Positions 38,001 to 48,499 are shown, counted from the stretch's first letter. The stretch: 64,000 nucleotides of DNA from Bugulina stolonifera (GCA_935421135.1 OW285191.1:6705504-6769503), one strand, 5' to 3'. Made by a program: numbers and translations. Notes: generated by a model from the sequence alone, not told the origin.

Positions 38001-41000
38001 TTTCATTCGTTTTACACAATTCTTGCAAACGGAAGTAGTCATTTTATTCATCAGTTAAAATAAATATTTTAATATAATAATTTAAACTCATGATTGATTG
38101 AAAATCCGTGACTCTGAACACGTGACAAGTAAAAACTGGCCAATCACAAATTAGCGAGTTGCGAATTAGCTGATTGAAATCAGCGAGTGCGAAATCGCTA
38201 ATTTTGCGCGAATTCGCAAAAAAATTGCAATTTGCGAATTCGCCTTTGGCCAAAATTCGCTATTCGCACAAAAAATCGCGTCAGTGTGGCCCTAGCATTA
38301 GTAATTGCTACTAAGCCAGACAGTACAGTACCATATCTTCATATGTAGTAATGTACAAGCTAGACAGAGGGGAGACAACTCCCTAATTCGTGACACTCTA
38401 CCATATCATGTGACTGAATACATACACTACATTCTATGTCTGATATATGTTGTAGCTACTGCAGCAGTGTTTACACTGCCCAAGGTGTACGAGGTGAACA
38501 AAGTACAGATTGATCAATACGTTGACATAGCCCTGTCCAAGTTTGATGACTACTATCGCAAGTAAGTACGAACATACACTCCTCCATATTGGCAGCATTT
38601 ATGTCTTCAACAGGTATAATAATATCAGCCTACTGTAGCATCTTGTCATCACTAGTTCTCAGTCAGTTATATATAAGTAGTGTTTATTATATGATATTCA
38701 TTTCCTGCACTTGGTCTGTCATGTCTTGCAATCACTCTGTGAATTGCTTATACTCTCAACTAGTGAGCTAATGTGTTAGTTATAAATGGGTGCATTGCAC
38801 TATATAAGCCACTATTTCGCACCATGTACAACTACTAACTGTACAATCACCTTCTATCTGTTCACTTGGTCCTTCCTCACCCAGTCACTTATACTCAGTA
38901 GTCCCCCCTCCCCTCCAAGTCTCGTCACATCACCATACTAGAGCTGTAGAACTACAGGTATCACCTGGTATTCCTGTACATGCCCAGTTTCCTCATACCT
39001 ACCACCTACCCTAAAAGCAGAAAGGAATCGCGAGTTTTTATTTTCGCGATTTTCGCGAGTTGTCTTCTCGCGAAAAATATTTGTCTTGAAAGGTTTCTAT
39101 ATAGTTTTTAATTTAGAAGTTGTCTTCTCATTTTTTATTTGGAGTTGTCGTATTATTTTTATTTGGGAGTTGTGTTTTCTTCTAGAATCACAACGCTCAG
39201 TAATTCGAAATATAGTCCGCTAAGTCAGTAGTGCGTTAATGCTGCGAAAAACTGTCAATATGCGCCGCTGAAGCAGTCAAAGAAACGAATACTGCTGCGG
39301 GTCAAAGGGGTATATTGCTGTAGTTACCTGCCTACCTGGTCAAGTCAGAGTGAGAAAGTCAGAACCAGTAGCATAATAATTATTATTGTCATTTGCGTTC
39401 CAAAATTTAAATAGCAGCATGTCACTCTTAAATTACTTCAAACTAAAACCTAGAAAAGAAACTCCACAATCACTGACTGATCGTCCACTAACTGCGGAAG
39501 AAGAAGAAGCTGAGTTGGAGGAAACTGTGAGTGTCAGCGTGACTCACAGTAACTGTACTGTTTCTGTTAATGAATTTATCATTATAATTACTAACTACAC
39601 TACTATTCAATAGTATATAATATTATTAAATTGTATTAATTATATACTTATTTAGTAATACATTATTAAATTAATATGATGATGACACATGATAATAGTT
39701 GTCATTTAGTGCTGTATAGAATTAGAACACAGAATATCAATATCAATATGAATATCGATTTTGAATATCAATATGTATATAAAATAATAATAATACCCAA
39801 TATGCAGCATGAGTATGATAGCGTATGTATTGTATAAACTTTGATAGTTGAGAGAGTTGAATTTCTTTTTGTTTTCACCAAACAAAACTAAAGAAAAGTT
39901 ATTACTATAATCACTCTCACTCTCGACTCTGATTATTTTAGTGATTACTGATGCATAGTGATATTAACATTTATTAAATTGATTTAAAAAATTTAAAATA
40001 TCTTAAAATCGTTTCATCTTTAATATATATTAGTATTTACCGTACCCTAATTATCACCATCATGATTGTGTGTAAGTTTAAATTTCAAATTATGAGAATG
40101 AAAATGATTTTCTAAAATTTATAGGTTCATTCTTGTTTTAATAAGTGATATATTTTTAACTATATTTACCTAAAATACAGCATTAGTTGTAAGAAATTTA
40201 TTTGTAATAATAGCTAGTATTTTACACCAGCTAGAGTACTTAGGTAATTATTATATTGTGATGCTAGCATGAATTGCAGTATGAAGAGTATCATGTTATA
40301 GTCATATTTTTATTTTTAATCTCTGTGCTTTGACTCATTTAATTTAATTCTGCTTTTCAGAGCGGTCTAGAGGCTCCATTTTTAAACCACTACTGTCGCA
40401 CTATTCAATATTTGCAAAATAGTATTGTCCATCCTATTTCAGTAAGATTGATATGTTGCTTGTGTTTGGAAACCTAGCTGCTGCCAAGAAAACCCTCCTC
40501 CAATTTGTAGCCTACGTATGTATTTTGAGAATTTTGGAAGCACTCAAGCGGTTAATACAAACTGTGCCACAGAAATAGCCATAGCGCCTGCACCTCATTG
40601 CGGGCATTGCCTGTAACTTTCTTGTTTATCACTGTACTCAAGAGCTATTTATAGAATGACAGTGACTCAATAAGATGACTTTGATATTTCATGCTGTAGC
40701 CTATCTATGTACCCAATGCTGGTTGGAGGTCATAATAGCCAATAATCAAATGTGTTTATCTTAGCTGCCACTAGGTTTACAAAGACAAACGGCACATCAA
40801 TCTTAATGAAATAAGATAAACAATATTCTTTGCAAATATTGAATGGTGCAGCAGTAGTGGTTTAACCTGAGCCTGAACTTGCATTTATTTCAAGTAGTTA
40901 GATGAGTGTAGCTAGATTCTTGTATTTCGTTCGCTGTCGAGTGAAATAATTTGCCTCAGTATAAGTAAGAAATCGAGGCTGAATAAAAACCAATCAGGTT

Positions 41001-44000
41001 TTTACTCACTTACTTCATTTTTCGGCAATTTTCAATGCGACCATCCACCACATGACACAACCTGATTATGTGTACCTTCAGTATCTATGTATGCATCTTA
41101 CTACTGTATGAACTTTGCGTATTATCTTGCATTGATCAACAGTGGTATCTTGTTTTGATGTATCATAAGTCCTTAACGCTACTGTTTGTGCTATTTTGAT
41201 TACAATTCAACTTTACATATTTCTTGATAGATCGAAACAGAGACTGCCAAAAAACCTCTGGTTAACAGGAGAGCAAAGTACAATGTATACACAGAGGCAG
41301 AGAGGATAGAAATTGGCAAATACGCCCACCAATTTTCCAATGCCTGTGCTGTGCGGAAGTATAGCAAGAAACACAGTAACCTCGCTGAATCGACAGTCAG
41401 AGTATTTAAAGCAAAGTACAGAGAAGGCCTAAAACAAGGACCGCCTGTAAGTAATGGTGACAATCTATGTATACATGATATAACATGTACATACCTATAC
41501 ACCGGATAATCGTAAGTAAATTAGTCTGGTCTTATTTCATCAGAAACTTGTTTGTATGATACACATTTTCATGGAGGCAAACGACTTCAAAGTTGTCTTG
41601 GATTTGCTCGTGGGTAAGTGAATATATTGATGATTATGTGCCCGACACTCAATTTATTTGATTTTTTTGCTGTAGGCTAAGCCTTCCAAAGTCGGCCGAC
41701 CTCTGATGATCGGTGCAGAGCTGGATGCATTGGTAATTAAAAGAGTACAGACAGCTCGAGCTTCTGGTGCGGTTATAGATTGCAACACTGTTCTGTGCAT
41801 TGGGCGAGCAGTGATGCTCGTGAAGGCACCTATGAAATTGAAGGAAAATGGTGGAACAATAGACATAACAAAAACTTGGGCCAAGTCTTTAATGGTGAGA
41901 ATGGGCTATACGAAGAGAGCAGCTACAACCGGCAAGTTACCGTTACCAGAAGGGTGAGTATTGGGATTGATTGCTGCACGAAGTGCAAGTCAAACTTTCC
42001 CCCACTTTGTAATGTATTGTAGCTTCTGGGTTCTGACTATCAAGCTATCAGCTTGAGAACCATTTTTAGGTCAATTCTACCTAGTGGAATCCTGTAGTTT
42101 GTAAGAATTAGTAAGAAGAGTATTGAAGCAGTTGAGCTTCCTATATTTGAAGTAAAACAGCAATGAACCTTTCTTTGTTTAGTTCAACTTGGTTAATGAC
42201 TGAGTATAGTTGTTTGTCCTCTTCCCAACCAATCCATTCACCATAAAATAGTCTTGAAGAGTAAGTAGTTGGTAGATGGCATTAGCTACTACTCTGTGTT
42301 TGAAGCCAGACTGGGTGGAACCAGCTTGCATTATTTTCAACAGGTACCTGTTTAGCTTGAACTACCAGAATAATTACTGAGTAATTAGTAAACTCATCAG
42401 GAGTTTACTCAGTAATTATCCCAGTAAAAATGTACTCAGTGGCTATCCTAGGCAAAGAATAGTCTTGAAGAGTAAGTAATTGGTAGATGGCATTAGTCAC
42501 TACTCTGTGTTTGAAGTCAGACTGCTTGGAACCAGCTAGCATTATTTTCAACAGGTACCTGTTTAGCTTGAACTACCAGAATAATTACTAAGTAAACTCA
42601 TCAGGAGTTTACTCAATAATTATCCCAGTTGAAATGTACTCGGTGGCTATCCTAGGCAAACTATGCTGGTCTGCCAAGCATTTATTTAGTATAATTTTAT
42701 GGTACTGTTGGGTACAGAACATCTTTCAAATCACTTCTTTGATAGAAAGTAAACAGATCCTTGGGAGGCCGTAATTTACAATGTTATGCTAGTAGTTATA
42801 ACCAAACTATAAACTATAAACATCTTACTTTGAAATTGCAAACATTTTTGGTTTTATTTTAGATACATTATGGAAAAGAAATTCAGCTTCCTGAACGAAA
42901 TTGCGAATCATGTGCAAACTGGAAGCATCCCCCAATCAATGGTCTTGAATTGGGATCAGACGCCATTAAACTATGTTCCTGCTGGCAAATGGACCATGGC
43001 TGAATGTGGTTCATCTAAAGTGGCCATTGCGGGACAAAGTGACAAAAGATCTGTCACAGCTCTTATTACTATCACACTAGCTGGCCAAATGCTGCCACTT
43101 CAACTTATCTACCCGGGGAAGACATCCAAGTCTCAACCAGTTAGAGAATTTCCTAAAGGGTTTTGTGTGACACAAAACCCTAGCCACTGGGCAAACCTAG
43201 ATACAATGCTATTGTTTATTGACACAGTTTTGGAGCCATACTTAATGGACCAAAGAAAAAAGGTTGGCAAAAACGTCCCCTGCCTTGTGATCTTTGATGC
43301 CTTCAAAGCCCATTTGATGGAAGAGGTTACTGCAAAACTGGTGGCCCTCAACTGTAGAATTGTGCAGGTACCAAAGAATATGACTGATCATCTCCAACCA
43401 TTAGACATCTCTGTCAACAAAGCTATCAAAGACTATCTCAAAAATAGGTTTAATAGATGGTATACAGAACAGATTTTAGAATTGGAACAGGCAAATAAAG
43501 ACAATGAAGACAATTACGAGGCTGTCGCAAATCTATTAAAATCAGGAGTAGCGTTGAGAGAGTTGAGTGCCTTGTGGTTTGCTGACATGTACACACATTT
43601 CACATTGCCGGGCCAAAGGGAGATAATTAAGAATGGCTTTCGCCATTGTGGAATCGAGGCCATCTGCATATCTGGGCCAATAAATGACAATCCATTCGCA
43701 GATACAATTGTATGAGTGTTTCTGAAACATGTCAGTGCTAGTAGTCTATTTGGTACCTCAACCGCCATGTATTACTATTTTACAATATGTATTATAGTTA
43801 CTATCAGTTTAATATTCTATCAACCTGTAATTATCCTTATTGTTATTCTAATTTGCATAACCATCTCCCAGCATATATTTGAATACGGTGCCATATTTAT
43901 TATTTTTAATATTGTGATACAATAAGAAAGGGTATAATATGTTAGTTTAACACAAAAAATATGGTCAATTACTGTCTGAGTCGATGACTATGACCTTGGC

Positions 44001-45596
44001 TTTTTTGGCTTTAGGCTGAACTACATCATCATCATCTGATGATGATGTGTGGTGCTTGTGTTTCAGCTCCTTTACCCATAGCTTGGAGTGTGACTTTGGT
44101 GAGAGTTCATTTGATAAGTTACCATAATGGTTGCGTGTATTAATAAAGTCTTCCATCACTTTCATTACAGCCATATTTTGGTGGCTCACTGTTACCATCG
44201 TCAATATTTCTAAGCCACCTTGCTCTATAGGTGAATAGCGCCTTCTTGTAGATACGACTTGGCACTTGACTTCACCACCACTTTGGAGGAAGTAAAATAC
44301 CCCTCTAGATATCTCTCTTGGAATATGTCCCACAATAAGAAGCCCAGAGTTCTTCAGTGCTACACTGTAAGGGTCATGGGCATTTCCAGGTTCCTGATGC
44401 GTCTAAAATTAAAATCGCACAATGAGTGTGATAATCACAAAGACCAATCCTATGGCAAATGAAATATTTTGTGGTATCTGGTTATATTTTTTTGATATTT
44501 TTAGACACAGAAAATTTGATTTCTTTATCACGATGAATATAAATCTAACCCTAATATTTGTCATATGATAATATAAAATATCGATATTTAATATCAATAT
44601 CATATGCTCAAGTACTGCAATCGATCCATTCATTATCATGAAATTAATCTTAGGAACTGTTTTCTGTACGACGAATAACAAACTAGCGGTTTTGACGACT
44701 CAAAAGTAGAACTTGCTCCCAATGATAAACTGAAGAAGTGCATAAAACAAAAACTAAAATAAGAATTGAGTTGAATTCCACAAGACTGGACTCAGACTGT
44801 TTAACAATAATAAATTCCGGGATTCATGTTGAATGCTACGGAAAACCTACTATTTTTCACTGATTCATTTATCAGATTTAACACAGCACAGTGATTGAAA
44901 AAACATATTTAGTAAGGTATTTATCACAACCAATAAATCCGACTGTGATTAGCCATTAACTGATTAAGTAGGATTTAGTCAAGACAAATCTGAGGACAGA
45001 TTTTGAAGAATCATAAAAATCTTACAGTCAAAGTTTCGTTCAGTTTGGGTTTCCATACGTTACGGTAGTAGTGAAAGCCTCTAGATGCTGAGTTGAACTT
45101 GAAAAACACCATAGTAAACAGTTAAATTAAATATCAATCTTTCTTCGGTGACTGCAGACTCCCATTTGCAGCCGAACGTTTTGGGAGTTCTTTTAATAGT
45201 GACAACATTAGCCCGTTGTCCTAGATTTACGCAGCTGCAATGCTACCAACCCGAATGAACGAGAGAGAATTTAGGCTAGCAATATTTACATCACGTGATC
45301 GGATAATTCTAACTGCGCTCGGAGTTGCCTCATTTAAAGAGAAGACAACTCCTCTTTGGAAGAAACTTTCGCGTTTGCATGTTCTCGCGAATGTTTTCAC
45401 TCGCAAACTTGGTTTGTACATGACAGCTCGCGAAACTTTCTTACGCGAAATTTTTCTGCTTTTAGGGTACCTAGACATGATCCAGACTTGATTCTCTCTA
45501 TACACTGTATATTATGTACTACTCGGTATATTATGGTTGGTATGTATGTGTAGGCTACAGACTGCTGTACCATTCCTGAAGAAGAAGACTCAGTAA
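32005..45596 (+). CDS. Reticulon (ER membrane-shaping protein)
   Basis: Reticulons insert hairpins into the ER membrane and curve tubules. Exons 32005-32794, 33674-33712, 35352-35559, 36119-36257, 37398-37467, 38456-38561 and 45554-45596 join in frame to 464 aa. Residues 1-263 are an acidic disordered N-domain rich in Ser/Thr/Asp. The reticulon homology domain starts with QLDPKVWDVLLWRNP. Hairpin 1 includes GGLLTAVMVVLFSLACWSIF and the following hydrophobic run. The hydrophilic loop has HKGDSTHPFK, SESLVQEY and NIFLANMRDLIFVKD. Hairpin 2 is LFFVLCAMTYIGAYFNGLTV plus VIL, then LPKVYEVNKVQIDQY. The C-terminus LKKKTQ is a KKxx ER-retrieval signal, encoded in a last exon of only 14 codons. The preceding 7-kb intron holds a complete DNA transposon. 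Two N-terminal Phe-x-x-Val/Ile motifs resemble LC3-interacting regions (inference). Confidence 0.93.
32795..35351. other. Reticulon introns 1 and 2
   Basis: They are separated by the 39-bp micro-exon 33674-33712. No repeats or additional exons recognised apart from AT-rich sequence and a short TA run near 34525. Confidence 0.5.
35567..35790. repeat. 17-bp minisatellite next to a splice donor
   Basis: Variants of GTGTACATGTGTATAAC are tandemly repeated, about 13 times. The array begins about 7 bp after the GTAAGT donor of reticulon exon 3 (donor at 35560). Minus-strand open frames here are periodic artefacts. Confidence 0.9.
36841..37110. repeat. Imperfect inverted-repeat (MITE-like) element
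   Basis: Left arm 36841-36945 and right arm 37011-37110 are imperfect inverse copies; both contain GAAGACAACTC, AACTAAAGT and TTAGAAT in matching order. The centre is about 65 bp. It lies in reticulon intron 4. Outer limits and target duplication are unclear; a further palindrome (AGACAATATTGTCT) lies just beyond the right arm. Confidence 0.6.
37756..38292. mobile_element. MITE with 16-bp ends GGCCACACTGACGCGA (537 bp)
   Basis: GGCCACACTGACGCGA at 37756-37771 is mirrored exactly by TCGCGTCAGTGTGGCC at 38276-38291. The inverted repeats continue with many GCGAAT/ATTCGC words. TA lies at both outer edges if one extra C is counted on the right. No coding capacity. It lies in reticulon intron 5. 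Confidence 0.85.
39009..39023 (+). repeat. Left terminal inverted repeat of the pogo-like element
   Basis: CCCTAAAAGCAGAAA, preceded by TA at 39007-39008; perfect inverse match to the right end. Confidence 0.9.
39419..43715 (+). CDS. pogo-like DDE transposase, 4 exons, intact
   Basis: Cut-and-paste transposase of the DDE_1 (pogo/Tigger/CENP-B-like) type. Exons 39419-39526, 41231-41446, 41676-41953 and 42863-43715 (TGA) join in frame to 484 aa with no internal stop. The N-terminus MSLLNYFKLKPRKE is followed by an acidic run. A putative helix-turn-helix DNA-binding region lies at about residues 45-100 (YTEAERIEIGKYA, AVRKYSKKH, LAESTVRVFKAKYREG). The catalytic domain shows D232 in LNWDQTPLNYVP, D346 in LVIFDAFKAHL and D382 in HLQPLDISVNKAIKDYLKN. 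The 35-residue spacing gives DD35D. Also typical are KRSVTALITITL and MLPLQLIYPGKTSKSQP. Introns inside a transposase this complete suggest recent activity or host maintenance. Ab initio reading only: transcription of the four exons is not proven. Confidence 0.9.
40382..40865. mobile_element. TTAA-flanked MITE, copy B (484 bp), nested in the transposon
   Basis: Same TTAAACCACTACTG ends and subterminal repeats as 15696-16263, with shared internal sequence in reverse orientation (for example GCTGCCACTAGGTTTACA here against TGTAAACCTAGTGGCAGC in copy A). It sits in the first intron of the pogo transposase, so it inserted after that element arrived or travelled within it. Confidence 0.85.
42247..42661. 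repeat. About 210-bp tandem duplication
   Basis: Two direct copies (about 42247-42457 and 42458-42661) begin ATAGTCTTGAAGAGTAAGTA and end CTATCCTAGGCAAA. They differ at scattered positions and by a short deletion in copy 2. Each contains a hairpin around AACTCATCAGGAGTTT. The duplication is in intron 3 of the transposase gene. Confidence 0.85.
43965..45112 (-). CDS. HIRAN-type domain protein carried by the pogo-like element
   Basis: Minus-strand exons 45112-45026 and 44402-43965 join with GTAAGA/TTTTAG ends in phase 0 to give 174 aa. The N-terminal ~95 residues have the HIRAN pattern: RGFHYYRNVWKPKLNETL, then HQEPGNAHDPYSVAL, GLLIVGHIPREISRGVFYFL, GGEVKCQVV and an RRRYSP/QGGLEI block. HIRAN domains (for example in HLTF/Rad5) bind DNA 3' ends. 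The C-terminus has an acidic patch (SSSDDDDVV) and a nuclear-type basic run (KAKKAKVIVI). It is convergent with the transposase; the two stop codons are 250 bp apart, and both genes lie between the same terminal repeats. A role in transposition (DNA-end binding, repair coupling) is an inference. It could instead be a host gene captured by the element. Confidence 0.78.
45453..45467 (-). repeat. Right terminal inverted repeat of the pogo-like element
   Basis: Inverse complement of CCCTAAAAGCAGAAA, followed by TA at 45468-45469. It ends 86 bp before the last reticulon exon. Confidence 0.9.
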
Positions 45597-47310
45597 TCTC
45601 AGGCTCCAGTGCAGCTGTACTCTCCACCCTCTGCTCTCTCATCTATGTCTGGAGGTCTTCAGATCTCAGTCCCAGAGTTTACTTATACTGGTACAGCCAC
45701 CCAATGTACTATCATCACTACGTATACTCTCCTTCCTGTAGTTATACTAGATATTCAATGCTTTAACTAACCAGTCTGTGTGTTATTCTAATCAGTTTTA
45801 AATAATAATATATTAATGAGTGTATTTTGTTCTGATGTACCCCTGATTGCTACATGTATGTTGTGCTATGGTGTTTAATTATTATCAGCAGAGTAGGCCT
45901 TGAACAAAGCGTTATATTATTATTATAGAGGTATATCAGATTATGCTCCAGTCATATAATGTTGTGCAGCACCCATAATGCAATATTTATTCAGTTATTG
46001 TATTGTTTTGTTCCTTAGCATATTGCCTGTAGTTCACCCACTGTCCCATCAATTCAATTATATTATTATTATTGTAATAATCAAGTATTGCAAAAATCTC
46101 CCATTTTACCTTAGATTATATCTGTAATATGTTCATAGTAGATTGGAAAAAAATATTGTTGTTTGCTAAACATAGTTAAGTTTTAATGCTGAGATGCTAC
46201 GCAGGTTTATCTTCTTAAATAAATAGTTTTGTGCCTCTGCTTAAGTCTGTTCAGCTCAGTTAACCTGGCAACGGTACGTGGTATAACTTTGAGGACAACA
46301 TTCTTCTCCTCACATAATGAGTGTGCATATCTGAGGTGCCCAGGAGGCACTATCAATATTGTGGCAGTCTCAATCTATTGTTAAATCGCGTTTGTCTTGA
46401 GAGGAATTGTCTGCCCTTGTTAGTGTTGTACAACCGGAATGTGGTACATTGATGGGATAACTGCACTTGCTAACAACCCAACACTAAGCTGAACTCTACT
46501 TCGTGAGTAGCTTTGTGCAATAGCTATTTGGCCATGACAAGAGGGTAGTCCTCTCTCAAGTTTTTGGGAGAGGACAACTCCAATGACTATAGATAAATTT
46601 AACCATGTTTTACTTAGACCATCACCTAAATTCTAAATTAATGCAATATACAATGTATTATACTATTCAGCCTGAACCATTTTTTGGTACACAGTTTAAT
46701 GTAACACTTAGAGACTGCTACAAGGCCTGACTATTGTATTGTTTATGTTGTCTTGCAGCCAGGGTTCACCAGAAGTGTGTAACAATTATTAGTTAGGCCT
46801 ACATGTAGGCCTACATATTACTCGCCCAAAATCAATAGTAGTTTATTACATAATATCTTGTTTACCTCTTCTGATACACATGAGCTATCAATTTTAGGCT
46901 GTAGAACATCCAAAATTTCCAGAAGCTTGCATACAATAATTAATAATATCTTTACGTTATTATGGTACATTCAGTTATAGACAACTTCAAAACAACTGCA
47001 GACTGGGACTATATGAATCAATGGAACACCATGAACAATAAGTCACCTTTAAATAATTTTTTTAATTTATTTTTTAATCTAAGCAATACAACACAATACC
47101 TATTAAGAAAGTACCATGTAACTACTACAATAATATTCATTTACTTAATTAAAATTTAGACTCTACACAAGCTAGTACATCACAAACGTTTAGTCATAGT
47201 AATACTGCAACAAGACATGACATTACTCGGCAACACCAAACTTTCCAGGCAATTATTCCCTTCAAGCACCACAACAAAAATACTCATCACTGTATAATAA
47301 TTACTAAACC
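45597..47310. other. Reticulon 3' UTR and intergenic spacer
   Basis: AATAAA at 46218-46223 is the best poly(A) signal for the reticulon, about 620 nt after its stop. The rest is AT-rich, with a short palindrome AGGCCTACATGTAGGCCT near 46795-46812 and no supported gene. Confidence 0.5.
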
Positions 47311-47314
47311 ATGT

Positions 47315-47690
47315 GCCGACAGAGTGAGTATACGCCCCAAGTACAATCACCCTGTCATTACGAGGCCTCTCTCTAAAAATATATATGAAAAGTTTCACTC
47401 CAATATCATGTTATACAGCTTTAAACTATGTGTTGGTTGGTAGTCAGAGATGAATTGGAATACAAGCCACCTACCGACACAGAGACTGTGCCCCCCCAGT
47501 ACAATCAATCTGGCGGTATGAGGCTTATATCCTAAAATATACTTCAGAGTATTTCATTTCAATATTATATTACATAGCCTTAAACTACGTGTTGGTTGGT
47601 TGCATTAGACATAATAGTAACACATAACACGCACTAGCTGACTGATTGTACTCCCCAGGTACAAGCAGTTCTGTAGGCTTCTACCACAAA
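47315..47690 (-). repeat. Three diverged exon-like direct repeats, period about 160 bp
   Basis: Segments near 47315-47380, 47473-47535 and 47636-47680 align with one another, and the first two also share the following ~70 bp (TTAAACTA[T/C]GTGTTGGTTGGT). On the minus strand each begins after a TAG and reads [K/R]P..., then a variant of IVLG: RPRNDRVIVLGAYTHSVG, KPHTARLIVLGGHSLCVG-like and KPTELLVPGEYNQSAS. They look like duplicated exons of a decayed or unfinished gene. Confidence 0.5.
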
Positions 47691-48003
47691 AAGTTCACAA
47701 TAATTGTCAACTAGACAAGACAAACATTATTTACTACATACTATGGTACTGCTAGGATTTCATCGAAAGTCTTGTGTAATTTGTTACACAGAAGTGTGAA
47801 GGCTGCTTTGGTGAGCTGGAGCCATCATCCATTGTGCTGGTAAAACTAAGGGATTTTCTCCTCATGTCATTAACATACTATATTGATAGAGGGTGCCATC
47901 TGACAACATATTCCACCATGATAGAAGCTCTAAAAAAGGGAATTTGAATGTTGTAGTGTTTCTCTACATAGATGTGAATGTCAAAAATAGGTACCAGACA
48001 GTT

Positions 48004-48497
48004 CTATAAATTCTCTCTTTCTAGAATCACCCAGTCATAGTGCGACAGCAAATTTGAGTATTTTAGAGAACTTGTTTCAATACATACATGATTGTTCCAC
48101 CCTCCAGGCTCGACTATGTAGGTCAACCAGAGATTTGTCAGGTGAGATCCGTCCATGTTCACCTTAACTACCACGTCTTCATCGTCTAAAGTGGAAGTCG
48201 CATCATCAGACCAAATTAATCTTGTGGAAGTATCTTTCCACCTTTGGTCCAATCCAATCAACACTGAAATGTTACAGAATAAGGATAAGAATATTTATAA
48301 GATGTATAATACAGTATCTCATGTTTAGCAGATAAAGTCAGTGTGTAAATGTTAGTGCAATCTAAACTGAGTGTTATTCTACCTTTAGGATCATCCTTAC
48401 TGTCACCATCGCTAATGTCTGTTTCTTCCTTGGCACTGTTAGCCCCACTGACTTTGTTAACCAGGTTCTTGGTCAAAACGCACAATAGCGCAGTCAG
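48004..48497 (-). CDS. Unrecognised protein, two 3'-terminal exons
   Basis: Minus-strand exon 48497-48383 (acceptor TTACACAG, donor GTAGAA) encodes LTALLCVLTKNLVNKVSG then an acidic run ending SKDDPK. It joins in phase to exon 48263-48004: VLIGLDQRWKDTSTRLIWSD, DDEDVVVKVNMDGSHLTNLW, LTYIVEPGGWNNH, then to a stop. Alternatively the second exon ends at 48088, where a CAT|GTATGT donor follows WNNH. Codon use and the matched phase-1 junction support a real gene, but no family is recognised. There is no start codon in the first exon, so upstream exons must lie at higher coordinates. The small exon-like ORF at 54939-55112, on the same strand, may belong to it. Confidence 0.5.
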
Positions 48498-48499
48498 CT

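Larger units (their letters stand above)
39009..45467 (+). mobile_element. Apparently intact pogo/Tc1-like transposon encoding two proteins
   Basis: Perfect 15-bp terminal inverted repeats CCCTAAAAGCAGAAA (39009-39023 and inverse 45453-45467) are directly flanked by TA on both sides, as expected for Tc1/mariner/pogo target duplication. Subterminal regions at both ends carry repeated TCGCGA-type words and a GAGTTGTCTTCTC or inverse GAGAAGACAACTC block, candidate transposase-binding sites. Inside are a full-length spliced DDE transposase (+) and a convergent HIRAN-type gene (-). The element is 6,459 bp, sits in reticulon intron 6 and itself contains a nested MITE (40382-40865) and a tandem duplication (42247-42661). 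Confidence 0.9.

Noticed and set aside
41654..41884. Minus-strand 76-aa frame with SSAPIIRGRPTLEGL
   Set aside because: Antisense shadow of transposase exon 3.
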